From: Rhabdornis inornatus
Taxonomy: Eukaryota > Chordata > Aves > Passeriformes > Rhabdornithidae
NCBI GenBank assembly: GCA_013397075.1
Contig: VWZS01003692.1
Span: 1-64,000 of the forward strand
DNA: 64,000 nucleotides
Reading direction: 5' to 3'
Shown piece by piece: positions 34,301 to 49,300 of this stretch. A program made the translations under genes and the position numbers. Numbering within the stretch: position 1 is the stretch's first letter; each line of letters opens with the position of its first letter. The notes beneath the pieces are model-generated. The model worked only from the letters and a program-made list of their open reading frames with translations, did not search any database and had not been told where the DNA came from.

Positions 34301-37300
34301 AGGGTACAGGAGAACAGTCTAGCAGGCAGATTATTGGACACTAAAGAAAACAGTGTCTTCCAGAAATGGAAATTATTATGTGGCTCTCTGTGATCCAAAT
34401 AAATAGATAATGCTATAAAGAAGAGGAAGATAACATCTAGATAATCAGTGAACGGATTCAACAAGGCTATTGAAGACTGCATTAAACTTTCTCTAACACA
34501 GTTGTCTCTAGAAACTAAATCTGATCTTCTCTGACTTGGAAAAAACTTGAAACACACATTAAATACCTCTTCCAATACAGAAGTCTTACCGTGCAAGGTT
34601 GAAGATATTGTTGATCAAATTTGCTCTGTCTTTAGGACTCAGAGCAATGTGGGTTTTTTTCAACAGATCAATCAGTGTTTTCCAGTCTTCAGCATAGTGT
34701 ACTATGTAATAGCCATTCATGTCCACATTGAATTTTATCCATTCCACCTCTTCTGGAAGTTCAATGACAGCTAATTGACAAACAATAAGTTATCATCAGA
34801 AACAAACACTTAACAACTGATTGTTCAAATCAAAGTCTATGAAGTAGACTAGTTCCAGAGAGAGAATAAATTCTTTCACACTATTTCCCCCTACAGTGAA
34901 GAAGGAAAAGCCAGTACAAAGATTTCAAAAGACGGCTCAGAAATCTGACATTGTACTTCCTCTTCCCTCTTCCTACATCTGATTGAATGAACATTGTCAC
35001 AGTCTGCTCCAACTTGCATCAGTTGATTTTTCTCCTTTTGTCCTGTCTTTCTTTCAAACAGCCCCATCTACTGTTCCAAATACAGTATTTTCCTACACAA
35101 TTACATAAAATAAACATTTCAGTGGAAAATTACTTCCTAACATTTCACCAAACTGGCAGACCAACTTTCACATAACTTGCTCTCTAAAGAACATGCAGTT
35201 TGAGAGATTATGTGTATGCACTGTGATGAAAATCACAAGCTTTTACAAATTTCAAACCTGTGCTTCTGTTCCAGTTGCTGTCAGGTACTTATACACACAA
35301 TGTACAGGGAACCATCTCTCTGATGATGACAACATCAGCAAAGCTTTGCTCTGGATCTCTGAAATAATTTCATACCCTGTACGTCTTCAGCTTCACATCT
35401 TACTCAAGGTGTTCTCATAAAAATCATGTACCTGTAACACTTAAGTAACTTGCTACCAAAGCTTTTAGTCACATACCTGACTTCTGATCCAGTAAATATG
35501 CATTAGTACAATGGGTGACGTTGCACCTATTTGTTATGTAAGTGAGAGGAATATGCCACAGGTAACTGCAAAGGAAAACAAATGTTTACTGACATGTTAT
35601 ATACATACTATTTCCCTAAAATGGTTTGTTTTAATTTAAACACTTTTGTATACTAATAACACTAGAATCACTGAATGCTGTATAAAATAATGAAGTATAA
35701 ATCTCATATATAATAATCAGAATATGATGAAAGAATAAATGAACAACATGCATAGAAATTACTTTTTAAAATCCCACTATGTTGAGAAATGGGTAAATTT
35801 TATAGAACAGACTAGGTTCAAAGAGAACTTCTAAGGTCATCTAGTTCAGCTACCCTGCAACAAGCAGGGACATCTTCAACTAGATCATGAAGACGATCAG
35901 AGCCCCATTCAACCTGGCCCTGAATGTTTTCAGGCATCGGGCATCAACCATCTCTCTTGGCTACCAGTGCCACTGTTTCACCACCCTTATTCTAAAAATA
36001 CTATTCCTTATAGCTTGTCTACATCTACCCCCTTTTATTTTAAAACCATTATTCCCAGTCCTATCAAGACAGAACCTGCTAAAAAGTGTCCTGATCTTTC
36101 CTTTAAGCACTTGAAAGAATGCAGTGAGGTCTCCCGAGAGCCTTTTGTTCTCCAGGATGAACAGCCCAAACTGTCTATCCTTGTATATGAGAGGTGCTCT
36201 GTCCATCTGATTGTTTCTGTGAACCTATTCTGGACTCACTCCAACAGGTCCATGTCCTTTCCTGTGCTGGGACCCCAGAGCTGGATGCAGGGTTCCAGGT
36301 GAGGTCTCACCAGAGTGGCACAGAGGGGCAGAATCTCCTCCCTCTCCTGCTGCGCATGCTGCTTTGGATGCAGCCCAAGATACAAATGACTTCCGGGCTG
36401 TGAACGCACACTGCTGGCCTGTGTCCAGTACCACCAATCCTCCCAAGTTCTCCTTTGCAAGGCTGCTCTTGATTTGCTCATTCCCCAGCCTGTGTTGATA
36501 CCAGGGGCTGCCCTGAACAAGGGCCCACTGCTCGTTTGTCCAGATTCCTCTGGATGGCATCCCTTCCCCCAGGCACACCAACTGCACCACTCAGCTTGGT
36601 GTCATCTACAGGTTCTCTGTGGGGGCACTTGATCCCACTGTGTATTGTCACCAACGAAGATCTTAAACCACACTAGTCTCTGATGGACTCCCCTTTTCTA
36701 GTACTTCTTTCCCAGCTCCAGCATGATAGGTAGCTTGTCCAAACTCACATAGACAGTAAATCTCTGGCTGCATCAGAAATTCATCCAGTATTATTTTTAC
36801 CTGAATCCAACATTCTTTTTCTGATCTTTCACAAGTTTAAACTAAAATTAAAAAATGATCCAAGTACAACACTCAAATTCCAAATCATGGTGTAGAAAAT
36901 ATAATTAATTGTATACCACAAAAACTTTCTTAACTGAACCGCAAACTGGAAGAATAAATGCTAAGGAGGCTCATCATGATGATAAGGACGTAGCTATATA
37001 GAGAAAAACACAAATCTGAGTGGGATCAGAGAAGATGCACATATTAACCTGACTTTCAGAGGGACCACGTCTATGTATGATTCACACAGGGTGCTCTTTT
37101 TCAAAACCTTTTCACGCATGCCCCAAATTTACTTCAACTAGAAACAGAGATTACTTAGCTTAAAGAGCCTTCCCTTCCTCCCTTACCTTTCAACTCCATA
37201 TTGCTTTTTTTTCTCCGCATAACAAAAATAAAACAGAGCCCTCTAAATTCCCACATTTCCAGAAACAAATTTCTTTCACAGATCTAATTTTCTGCAAGAT

Positions 37301-40300
37301 GATGCAATGGACTCAGCTCCTGTTAAAACCTCAAACAACTCAGTAAAACCAGAAAATCTCAAAAAAATTCACACTTACATATTTTTGTTAGAAGATACTG
37401 TTGAGGGTCATAAGGTAAGTCACACTTGCAGTAAACAAAGTTTTAAAATTACCAACTGCCATATCTTTGGTTCTTCAGTATTTGCACACATACTCCCTTT
37501 TAGGTTTTGGTACAATAGATATTGCCCCTGTTATATATTCAGTCATTTGTTGCAGTAGTGTCATCTTAAAATTTCAAAGCCAAGAAAGCATTGATTCTAG
37601 CTTCTCTACCTCCTTGTAGCAAAGCCCAAGGTATACACTGAATTTTGGAAGTAAGAAGGAGAGGCTGTAAAGTAGGATACATGCACCTGTAACTTCTGTA
37701 GAACTTCTGCAACCTGCTTTTCTTCAGAGTCTTGTTAAACACACAAAACTTCCTCAAATGTAAAGAAGTCTTTACTTAAGAGATCTGCCTTTTGGTACTG
37801 AAAACCAATTCATGATGTCAAGCTTAAAAGCTTCAGGGCAATGATGCATGTAAGAAATTCAGATTATGAAGGGTGTCATTGATTTTTACCAGTTGCTTCA
37901 GTGAAAATAGACATGGATCTTCAGGCAGATACTAGATGCATGGATTTCTGTGCCGAATTCTTTATTACTACCTGCCTTCAAAGAAAACACTAGAAGGCCT
38001 GAATACAAGTAAGTAAGATGTAAAAGGTTTAAGACAGCAGCCTGCTTTTAATGGATAAAAGGCATTAAGAAGGTAATAACCTTGCATCTGATGTCCAATT
38101 TTCTGGTTCCACACGAAACAAAAATTTCTCTTGCTGTACTGAAAGAATCTTTCCCTTTCGGACCACAGTGACTAAAGGAAATCCTTTATGACCAATCCAA
38201 GTCTTCATCATTTTTTTTACATCTAATGTTCCATTGGTAATCTGTAAAAACAATCATAACATAACAAGAAAATAGGAAATCAGGAACAATTAACTTTCTT
38301 CTTAAGTCACCAATTAAGTGGTAGCATGATTCTGCATCTGTAAACAATCACTCTGACAGTGAACTTGAAAATTTCTCTCCACTCTCTGGGCCTGGCTGTG
38401 CAGCCAATTTTTAGCCCAACAAAGACTGCACCTGCTCAGGCCAGGAACTGCCAGCTTTTCCAGGAAAATACCATGAGAGACAGTATCAAAGGCTTTGCTG
38501 AAGGTCAGGCAGACAACATCCACAGCCTTTTCCTCAACCACCAGGTGGGTCACCTAGTCATAAAAGCAGACCAGGTTGTTCAGGCAGGACCTATCCCTCC
38601 CAAATTCATGCTGCCTGAGCCTGATTCACTGGTTGCCATGTATGTGCTGTGCAATGCTACTAAACATTATCTGCTCCATGACCTTCCCTGGAACTCAGGT
38701 CAGGCCAACAGGCCTGTAGTTCCCTGGACCCTCAGTCCTTCCCCCGTCCTTCCTGCTGTCTCTCCACCCTCCTTTCCCTAGCGTCTCTGACTCCCATAGC
38801 CCTGCTGATTCTAGTCCTCACTCTCTTCTTCCCAAGCCCTTGCTCTCCCGAGCGCTTCACAATCATTTTGAAATTAGACACAGCCTTATGCCTGCCTAAT
38901 AATTTGAGAGCTGCCTGTACAGTCTGCTTTCCTAAAATTTCATCACACTTGTTAAAACAGAAGCTATAACAAAGTTACACTAGTAGAGACTAACCCAAGA
39001 CCTCTGCTTGGTTGGACTTAGCCATTCGTTTAAAGTAAATTTTACCCTGAATTTTAGTACTTTTATTCTGGTCTTAACACACTACCCACGCAACTCTAGA
39101 GAGGATATGTCCATACTGGATGGACATGCACAGCAGTACATACCCACTCACAGTGCTTTTTTGGGATGATACTCAATGTAGCCCTAGAAGCTTCAGTAAT
39201 CTCTCTATCTATATGAGAGAACTTTGGAATAGGATGAGCAAAAAATTCAGAGTATTTACCTGGAGTCCATTATCCTATTTTTTTTATAAACAAGGAAATA
39301 AATAAAAACTTATGATATTCTTAGAGAAGTGGAGAACAAAAAAAAAAAAAAAAAGAAAAGAAGAACATTGTGTCAAGGATGGATACCTCATTCATGCTGT
39401 CCCACAGGTCATCACTCTGGGCAGTTCCATAGCTGTGATTATGCAAGTATAGCTCAATGCCAGCTTGGAAAACATCCTTACCAAGATAATGCTTCAGCAT
39501 CAAAAGAAGTGAAGCCCCCTGTAGGGAGAAAAAAAAAGAAAACAAATCAGTAAATCAAAGTCACAGAACTTTTTTAAGCATATGCATATTTTAGCTCTTT
39601 CACAGTACAGGAGTAAGTCAGAAGCTGGCAGATCTTATTCCAAGTAATATCCTTCAAATAATTACCTTTATACTCAGTTGCCTTGTAAAAATTCTGTTTT
39701 ACTATTTCATAAACTCCAGATACAGTTACAGAAAAGGCTAATGCAGTTTGAAAATCATTCCTAGCTGCTTTGGAAAAAAATATTTTAAAGGCTCAAACTA
39801 CAATTAAAAAATGGACGAGTAGAATTTGACATTTTTTCCAATTAACATAATCTGAAAAATATTGCCTTCTTACTGGAATGTCTCTGCTGGCTGCCATTTT
39901 TCATTACCAATACTCATCTGTATGGTACAGAACCGCACTTGTGAGTCAGTGTTTAACAGTCATATGATGTGCAGTTACATAAAAAACCTAAAAATACAGG
40001 AAAAACCATGAGATACACCACTTGTTAGGCTGGAATTGACCGCAGAAGAACAAGTACGTTTTGATGTGTTTAAATAGAGCCATGTCTTGTAAAGGAAAAA
40101 ATGTAGTAACTGAGTAGTTTTAGTATCAAAAGGGCTGTGAATGTTTCTATGTCAAATCTACCAAAAAGTAAATTGCCTGAGGACTTGCATGCTGTAGAAT
40201 TGAATATGGATGAGCAGCCATAGATCAAGAATAGTTTAAAGGTGCACTTTACATTTTTGGTACTATTACTAGGAAAGAAATAAGAAGTAAAGGAGAAGAT

Positions 40301-43300
40301 TTTAAAGAGATAATGGATTGTTCTCACACATTCCAAACTCAAGTTCGGGAATTTGAGTAACATCACATCTGAAACTGAAGGCTGCCTGGTTATTCCCTAC
40401 TCATCAAAAGTCAGGAGTAGCCCTTAAGACAGTTTTTAATAATATGGCCACAATTTCCTCTGCTGTATGTACCCATACTTAACCTACAGCTCTGCTCCTT
40501 TGTTTTCCTACTGTCATATACTCAGTTGTTGCAGGCGGATTTTGCCCCACCCATGGGTGTTACGTTTACTGACAGTCTGCAACAGCCAGACTAAAAATAA
40601 AATTGCATTATTTCTATTCCAGACAGTACAATGTAGAGGTCACCTACTAATCTGTGTCAGCTGGCACACTGACACCAACACAAATTCTGTTGTACAATTC
40701 AGTAACAGACAAACCTTTGCTTATTAGGGATTACATTGCAAGTGTCTTTTCACATGTATGACCAAGAACTCCACCTAAGCTATAGGGCCAAGAGTAGTGG
40801 AATACAAAAACTTCATGCATGAAGGAAAAGCTATGCAATGAAATCCTATGAAACACAGAAAGCAGCTAACAAAAACAAGAAAACAGTATTTCTGAAAATG
40901 CGCAAAACCTCTTTTGGTCAGCTCTTAAAGGTGTAGGTTTGTATAGTTCTATTTGAAATGTGCACATACTTACTAGTAGCAATGAAGTGATAAAATAATT
41001 CTCCAAATATAATGTTATACGAATTTAATGAAACTCCAATCCAATCAGTTAAGGAACTTTTCCATTAAAATTATATAGAGAAGTTTCAATCAGTCAAAGA
41101 CTGACAGAATTTGTATCTCTAAAGTTAGTTGGCTACAGACATAATTGTGCCAACTTCCAGAAGTTCACCAAAAAGAGAATTACTTGAGACAGCATCTCTG
41201 AAGCATGAAACAACAGCCATGCCTTTTGATTAAAGGAGTGAACCCAAATTCATTTGGCAACCAAGGTAACCTGGAAATCACACATCTGTTCTTGCAGTTG
41301 AGAAAACAGAGTCCAAAATAAATGGAAGCACATCACTACTGTAGGTCTATCTGGCATCCCAGACTACTCAAGGATGCCAGACAACATGTGCTGGCCAGTT
41401 GAGACTTGCAAAAAGAAGTCAGAGGAAACAAACCAAGACTATCATGAGAACTGCACTCCATTCAGCAGAGGAAGATGTAGCATTTGACTATTTTCTAGAA
41501 GAAAACAGCTGTCCCCACGATTTCTAATTATATGAAAGTAGAAGACAGTGATGAAAAGAAGAGTTAGCTAATCCAAAATAAACAAACAAAAGGCTTTCCT
41601 CAACACTACCCAAATCTGGTATCTAAAACCTGAGACAATGTGAAAAAAATTTTGCGAATACAGGTATTTCTTCTCTCATGCATTTTTAAGCAAGGCACCG
41701 AGACGTTTTAGTAACATAAGCCTCACACACAACTCTCACTAGATATTAGAAATAATCATGTTTCAGACAACCAAAATATGCAATAAAGTAATTTGTATTC
41801 AGAGGCAAGCTTCCAGTTCAGGGTATTTTTAAAATACTGGGGGTTTTTTAAACCAGGGAGAATATAAGATTGAGTGATTACTTCGGTGTTTTCTTTTTAC
41901 TCTTTTTTAATCACTTCTTACAGTCTGCTATCAGAAGAATATACACCTAACTGGTTATGTTGCTTCACCTTCTGGTTCCTCTCTTACATCTTCACAAGTA
42001 TTATATTTTGTGCTCAAGCATTCAACAAGATCATAAGTAAGGCCAGAAATACAGACGCATAATATTTTCCTAATTAAATGCTACGGAGATGCTCAAAAAC
42101 ATTATTGAGAAATCCTGCATTGTTTGAGTTAGGTTTGTCAATACATGCCTATTTACTTGTGATTACACATTCATATTTTCAAAAGCTAATGTATCACTAT
42201 CCAAATATTTTGCAATATTTTTACAGTTACCTTGATATAAGAAAGAGCATCAAACATTTCTTCAATTTGCTCTGATGACTGAACAGCAGAAGAGACTGGA
42301 TGGGAAGAATTCAAGGCATCCTTCATCATAGCCTTGAAAATTAAAGTAAGTAAATCTTCATCCTGGAAGAGAAACATTTTTAACTGTTTAAGAAGCTGAA
42401 ACATACATGTTAAGCAGAGAAATAAAAGCTGTCTCTGCTTTGCTCCTCCATAGCTCTAGACAGCAAAAGAACTGTCAGTTTATCATTTATAAAAGCTACT
42501 ATTTCCCTGCCACATTTTAGCAGTGGAATCTCACTTTTGAGTTTGCATCATTATACGGACCCTTAAGCCCCTGTCTCAGGCAAGCGTGTCATTGGCACTA
42601 GACAAAAACGCACCCTCTAACTAAGTGTATGTCAAATTTCGCATTTGGCTCACCACCCCAGTTCATTTACAGGTGGCAGGGAATACAAAAATATTATATT
42701 CATGTGCTTTAAGCATGAAGTTTAGAGAAATTATTCACTACAGTAATGTTTGGGAGAATGTAAAGAGCATCTTATCTAGTGATTACAGAAGTCTCTCACT
42801 TCTTTTTTTCTAGAATGAGGATATTTGAATTTAACACATTGGTACCGGAACAAGAAAATCCCAAACACTGAAAAGAAGCTGATCATATCGGTATTGGTCC
42901 ATTTCACTTCATCACAGCAAGCAAACAATTCTCCACACAGTAAAAACCCCAACAACAACAACAAAACAAACTCACAAAACCCCTCTGTGAAATACAACAA
43001 AAATAACTGTTAAAGTTTAAAAGGTTAAGGCTTTTTTTCTTGAATGGAGAAGTTTTACCAAAACACATTCTGGCACCATCAAACAATGAAATGAGATATT
43101 GGTCAAGGCAGCTTATCAGACAGCTTTTGGAACAAAGTACACAGATGTTAGATGTGTCCTTGTTAAAAAAGGACACTACTTTTGTGTTCTACCCTCAGCA
43201 CATATGCAGACAACAAGCAGAATGGCTACCTACTTTTGGTGACAATCAAACCGAACAAGCAAGCTAGGCCAAATGAAAAAGTTTTGAAACATTCAATGCT

Positions 43301-46300
43301 GTAAAAAGAATTCTACTGGACCAGGTTAGCAATTCAAGTTCCTTAATAGGAGTAAGTGTGAATTAAGAACTCAAAACTCACACTTCTCCAGAATGCTGAG
43401 AAGAACACACTCTATCAGGCAGGAAACAGTATATCAGCCAGTATATAACCAGTGTTTAATCCCATGACTAAGGCAAATCACATGAACACTCACAGAAGTT
43501 TATTTCAGGGCTAAGGTATATCTTTATCCAGAATGCAAAATTAGTCTCTCCACTACCCTATACATTTAATTCCACTAACCTTTATCGGCCTGTCATTCTC
43601 GGTGACAAGAAAATTTTATAGCAGTAGCTGATATCCTTTCCTTGGAGGAGAGACACCAAATTTGAATCCATCATGTTTTCCAGTGTCTGAAAAGCTAGGT
43701 CCCTTAGTACATGAATGAGTTTGTAAATAATTACTACATTATTTTATCAGAAAGATTCTATCATTCAGCCATATACGTAAACAGAAGTGCCAGTGGGAGC
43801 AGTGCTTTGTCTTAAATGTAACTCAATACTATCAAAATCCTTTGTGGTGGACCATCTGATACTTTTATGCCAGGTCCGCTCATTTGTGAAACCCAAACTG
43901 ATTCAGACACAAGCAAGTACCACGATGATGGGAAGACAGGAGTTACTTCACGTAGGGAAAGAAAACAAAGAGAACGTGTAATTGGGAGAACAGAGAGCAT
44001 TTAGTTGGCAAGACTATTCAGTCAAGGCAGCAGAGATGTAACAAAGTTTTAAAAAATGTAACAAGTAGCAGGTACACAGCAGTTTGCAGAAAGAACTATT
44101 ATATAAGCATTTATCTTTGAGAGAAAAGTCTGATGTTGCTATTAGGGAATTGATCAAGAATATTATTGGTTAGCAAGCCTATTAACAATTATACTACTGG
44201 CTTTCCAGGCTCATGCTATTCTAACCCAATTGTGGAAATTTCATAAAAGCTATGTAATAGCTTTTATAATATTTTAATGAACATGTCTGGTTATACCATG
44301 ACTAGGGACTGTGTTTCTTTCATATACTTGCAGCCTCAGGCATATTTAAAAACCTAAAGCTTCCTAGGTCTATTAGGAAAAGCAGAAGTAGACAAACTTG
44401 TTCAACAACAAGTCTGAACTCGTTCTAGAAAGATTTTAAGGTAAAATTTGATATATAGACATCTACACGTTTTAACACCTACTATTTTGCACAGAATACT
44501 TTAACCTTCACAAAACAGAGTAGACTGTTGTAGATCACTACCAAAATAAAGCAAAAAAAATTTAAAACCCACAGAAACAATGCACCCTTCTCAAAGCCAC
44601 TTCCAATGTAACAAAATGCCAAAGCAGAGATGCAGCAAGATCTCAACGGTGCCCAAAATTAATTTCAATATCAGTTTATAAGTATCAATCATTTACAGGC
44701 AGCAGTAAAAACAGATAATAGTGAAGATACAGTAAACGTAATTACAGAAATTACTTACTGAATGTAATTCTGGAAAAACCTCCTCCATGGCAAAGTATTC
44801 CATGAATGTGGCAAATCCCTCATTCAGCCAGAGATCATTCCACCATTCCATAGTTACTAGATTGCCAAACCACTACAAAAGACCAAAACCATCATCATTT
44901 TCTTATAATTAAAATCAAATGAGAATGAATCAAATGAGAAGCACTCCATCCATCCTCTGCCTTATCTTGTGGTAAAATGAAGGTCAGTCAAATCCATTGT
45001 AAAGCTTTTGCAGCAACAACTCCTTAAGCACAGCATGGGAGTTGCACTCTGCTTGTTGTGCTGTAGAAAATACACCTGCAGATTTTATGAACAGATACAA
45101 CACACAACCCAATGACAGTGAGGGGAGAGATGAATTCAAGGACAGAATTACACTTAAAAACCAAAGAAATTAAAAAACGAAACAACAACCTTTCCAGACT
45201 AGTACCTGATGGGCAAGCTCATGCGCTATCACTGACGTTATTAGCTTTTTATCCCTCGCTGAAGAAGTATTATTGTCAAATAAGAGTGCGGTTTCTCGGA
45301 AGGTGATCAAGCCCCAGTTTTCCATTGCACCAGACTGAAAATCAGGAATTGCTACCAGATCTGGAAAAGATTTGAAAGATTTAGAAAACTGCTAGTTAAA
45401 GCAACCCTGTCTTTCAAGCCTACCTACTTTATGATATAATCATTAAAAATTACTGATTTAAACCCTGTGGTGTGAACATACACTCAAATCTCAAGTACAT
45501 AAGCCCCAGAGATTTATAACAATGTTTCTCTAGCAGTACTCTGACACAAACAACTTAAAGAGATCCTGCCTATGGATCCTGCATGAACAAAAGTAACACG
45601 GAAATGAGATGGCTTGAAAGTACACTACTGAAAAGTAGTGTCTTGGAAGACTGCACTTCACTATCTTTCCAGTCAAACTAATGCATGTAGAGGAGTCAGG
45701 CTGCAGATCTTGCAGCTGTGAACATGGTTCACAGACTGAGAATTTCCTCACTACCAAGTTGAGTGGCACCAAAGAAATTCTTCTGCGTAAATTTACATAA
45801 AAGTATAAGAAATCTGGTTCCAAAAGCTCACAAAAGCTTTCCAACTCTGACTCACTTAATACCTGCACTCAGACAAACATGTAATTAGTTTTTATAATTA
45901 TTTAATAATTGTAATACTTTTTAAAAAATGAAAGTTCCCATGCATTTTTCAGATCAGAGCTGCTTCTGGTTTTTGGGTTTTTTTTAAAGTCCTACAGAAC
46001 TTANNNNNNNNNNNNNNNNNNNNNNNNNNNNNNNNNNNNNNNAAGAGGGTATTTCATTAAAAAGTACTTTTGGTAAAATTTCAGAAGCTTCACTGTTGTG
46101 TCTAGGGCATACCCAACTTGGTTTAGATGCCGCGGTATGGCATAGACAGATACCTAGTCCAAACAGAGAAGAGAAAATATTTTGAAACTTGTAGCTATGA
46201 AAGATTTAGAATTGAAGGAGGAGCTGGCAGGAGTTCCTGAAACAGATAAGACACTTTTTTGCGAGTACATACACAAATTATGTACAGTAGTTATGAAGCT

Positions 46301-49300
46301 ACTCATAAAAAGCTGATTTTTCTTACTAGGCCTTATTAACTTGTCAAAATATAGGGACACTGTCCTGTGTGTATGCAAGTACAATTCAAGGATGACAATA
46401 TTAAGAAATGCATTCAAGAAAGGTCTACATGACACAAATTCTAAAATCCCTCATGAGTTATTAAGTGACTCTGCCTGTACACCTCAACTAATCCTTAGGC
46501 TATGATAGCATTTATAGTATGATAGCAGTAGTATAATCTGCAAGAAATTATCTCAAAAAATACTAACTTCCATGAAGCTCATCCCTATCTAAGGTACGGC
46601 CACAGTAGACCCGATGTAAGAAGTATTTATAAAAATTGAGAGGCTACAATCTCCCCCTGTTCATGTTCAATTGTATGTATCAAGAAAACATCTTTGGTTA
46701 GGTTATGGGTAGATTCACGTTTAGGACACCCTTTCTTACACAAACAAATACGTGGAGAACCAGTTCTATAAAAAAGGAGTCCCTCTTCCTGTGCTATAAA
46801 AATTAGTTCAACAAATGCCATTTCAAACAGATGGAAAAGGTCCTTTTAGTTTTTGAGTTTGAATGAAGCACATATAAATAAGAATCTAGTCTAGTGTTCC
46901 TGGAGTACAACAGTATTAGTTGCTGCAAATTTTAAGCTCAAAAACAAAACATAAGAGCCTCCCAGGATTGTCTGTAGTTGAGAAAAATCTCATTGCATTA
47001 TGAGCATGAAGCAACTTTACTTGGAACTCTACACTATCTTAAAGTTTTCATAATAATAAATTTATTCTGTGTGAAGCTTAAATTTTTTGGATCTCCGAGC
47101 CATAAACTGCTGGAAGCATTCTGAGTAGGTATTTCCTGGGAAATGTCAATATATGGGTCCTTTTTACTGACTTCCCTGGCCTGCTAGACACTGATGAAAC
47201 TACTTTAGACCTACTAAAGCTCTGGTCTTACTTGGTATTCTTACACTTTCTCCCTTCAAGGTAGCAAGTGCTCTTAGTAAGATTGAAATACTAATAAATT
47301 TTTTAAAAAATAAGAAATTAAAAATAATAAATTAAAGATAAGCAAGAAGTATTCTTATTAAGTTAAAAAGTTACCTGCCTCAGAGAACTGACTGTATGAT
47401 TTTACCAGAGTACAATTCAAACACAGACCTGAATAAAAACCACAAAGCAAAAAAACCAGAAGTGTAACAATCTGTTCAATTCAGCTTTCATTAGAAATAC
47501 TGGTCTAGATCAGAATCAAAGCCTATCTACTATCTTTACTTGTATATGTTTATTGGATTAAAGAGAGGACTTCTCCTTCTACAATGCTACTAGCACTATT
47601 CCCTCTGGCTTTTTCTAGGTACATAGGCACTTCTGACACTTCACCACAAAGGGGCAGCTTCTGCTAAAGAGTCATGAAAGTCGTTGCTTACATGAAACTT
47701 CTGCACTTTCTAAAATAAGATTAAAGAGCATCTACTAATATTACCACATTTATTTTTTTAGTTGCTCTAACTGCACACATTGTAAAAACAGGCCATAGCC
47801 TTGCAAAGGACAAAGCTCAAGTAGGAGACCCACTGTTTGATGTTTGGAACCTTTGGAAAAACAAAATTAATTAATTGTATTTAAGTGATTAAATGTTGAT
47901 TTAAAGTCAGCCTAAATTATCTTTACTGTAGGGCATGAGTTTTCTTGGTATGTTATCTTGGCAGGTATGGAAAATTTTTGTGGTGCTGCTTGAAACCACA
48001 TGTAGGTGTTCCTTGAAACTTGTCACATCTCTTTACATCCTCAGAACAACTCCTGGTTTGCATGACATTACTGTTCACAGATGAAGCAGTGAAAAGAAGA
48101 GTTTAAAGCTTCCAGCTCTGAAAGCTCTTAGGAATTTTACATTTTGTAAATTTCCACTGTTAACAAGACCTGATGCAGAGTCCCTTGCCGTAAAAGTATA
48201 TTCAGTCTGGTATCACCTCAGTCCACTTTATTGCATATGGCTTTTGTCCCATAGCTATGATGAGTATAATGAAACAAAGAAGACAAACAAATTTTAAAGA
48301 GACAGAGTTTGCTTGTTGGTTTGGAAATACTTTTGTTTTGTTTAGTAGCCCGGTCAGCTTGGGAAGAATGAAACAGAACTTACAAATACATACCAGAGTC
48401 CCGTTAATTATCCTGCTGATGTTTTTCAAGTCTGCAACAACAAAAGCTACTAAATAGGTACTCATCTTCAAACTCACAAAAAACTCATCCTGAACAATTC
48501 CGTTTGTCACAGGTGTAGTGGCTTTCTGCAGGGGAAATGAAGTAGTATTAGTGCAGACAAAAAGACACTAAGACATAAAATAAATCAATGTTAAAGAATT
48601 ATTTCATGCTATAAACAGTTTATAGGCAAGCTTACATAGTATCTTTATATTTTTGTTACATTTCAGTGGGATTGATGATAATTACAACAATGTAACAAAC
48701 TTAAGAAGACATGAAACATTTATACTTATATACACAAAAATTATTTGTCAAGTTTTATTATGTAGTATTACCAAACAACTACACTGTTGAAGAAACTAAT
48801 CTAATTTGATTTGCATTTAAAGTCCCAGCATAATCCAAAGTCAACATATAGATCAGTATTAACTCAAGGAAGTGTTGGGCTAGACCAGAGACACAGTTCA
48901 GCATAGCCTACTAAAAATACTGGGGTTACATGAGTTAAATATTTGTCTCTTTCCGTAAGACTCAGCAAAACTAGGTAACCAGACATACTTACTATTTCAA
49001 AACTGAACAAAATATTCCTCAGATTGCACATTTACAGATCGAAAGAGAATGTCTTAAAAACTGAGGAAAACCCAAGATTGCAGTTACTTCAAAGCAAAAA
49101 CATGCCCAGCTTAAATCCACACGGACAAGAGTACTGCCCGGTTTTCTGAGAACACAGTAAGATACCGTACAGAAATAAGATACTGTACTGTACCTCAACT
49201 TACTTTTTGTGCAGTTTTCTTTAATACTGGTCCTAGAAAAGCATGCTATATGCCTTAAAGTACTTTTCTATGTATTCCCTCACAATCATAAAATACAAAA

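Noticed and set aside
45530..45868. 112-aa minus ORF near the missing part of LNPEP exon 5
   Set aside because: No similarity to IRAP. The real exon is at 46043-46153.
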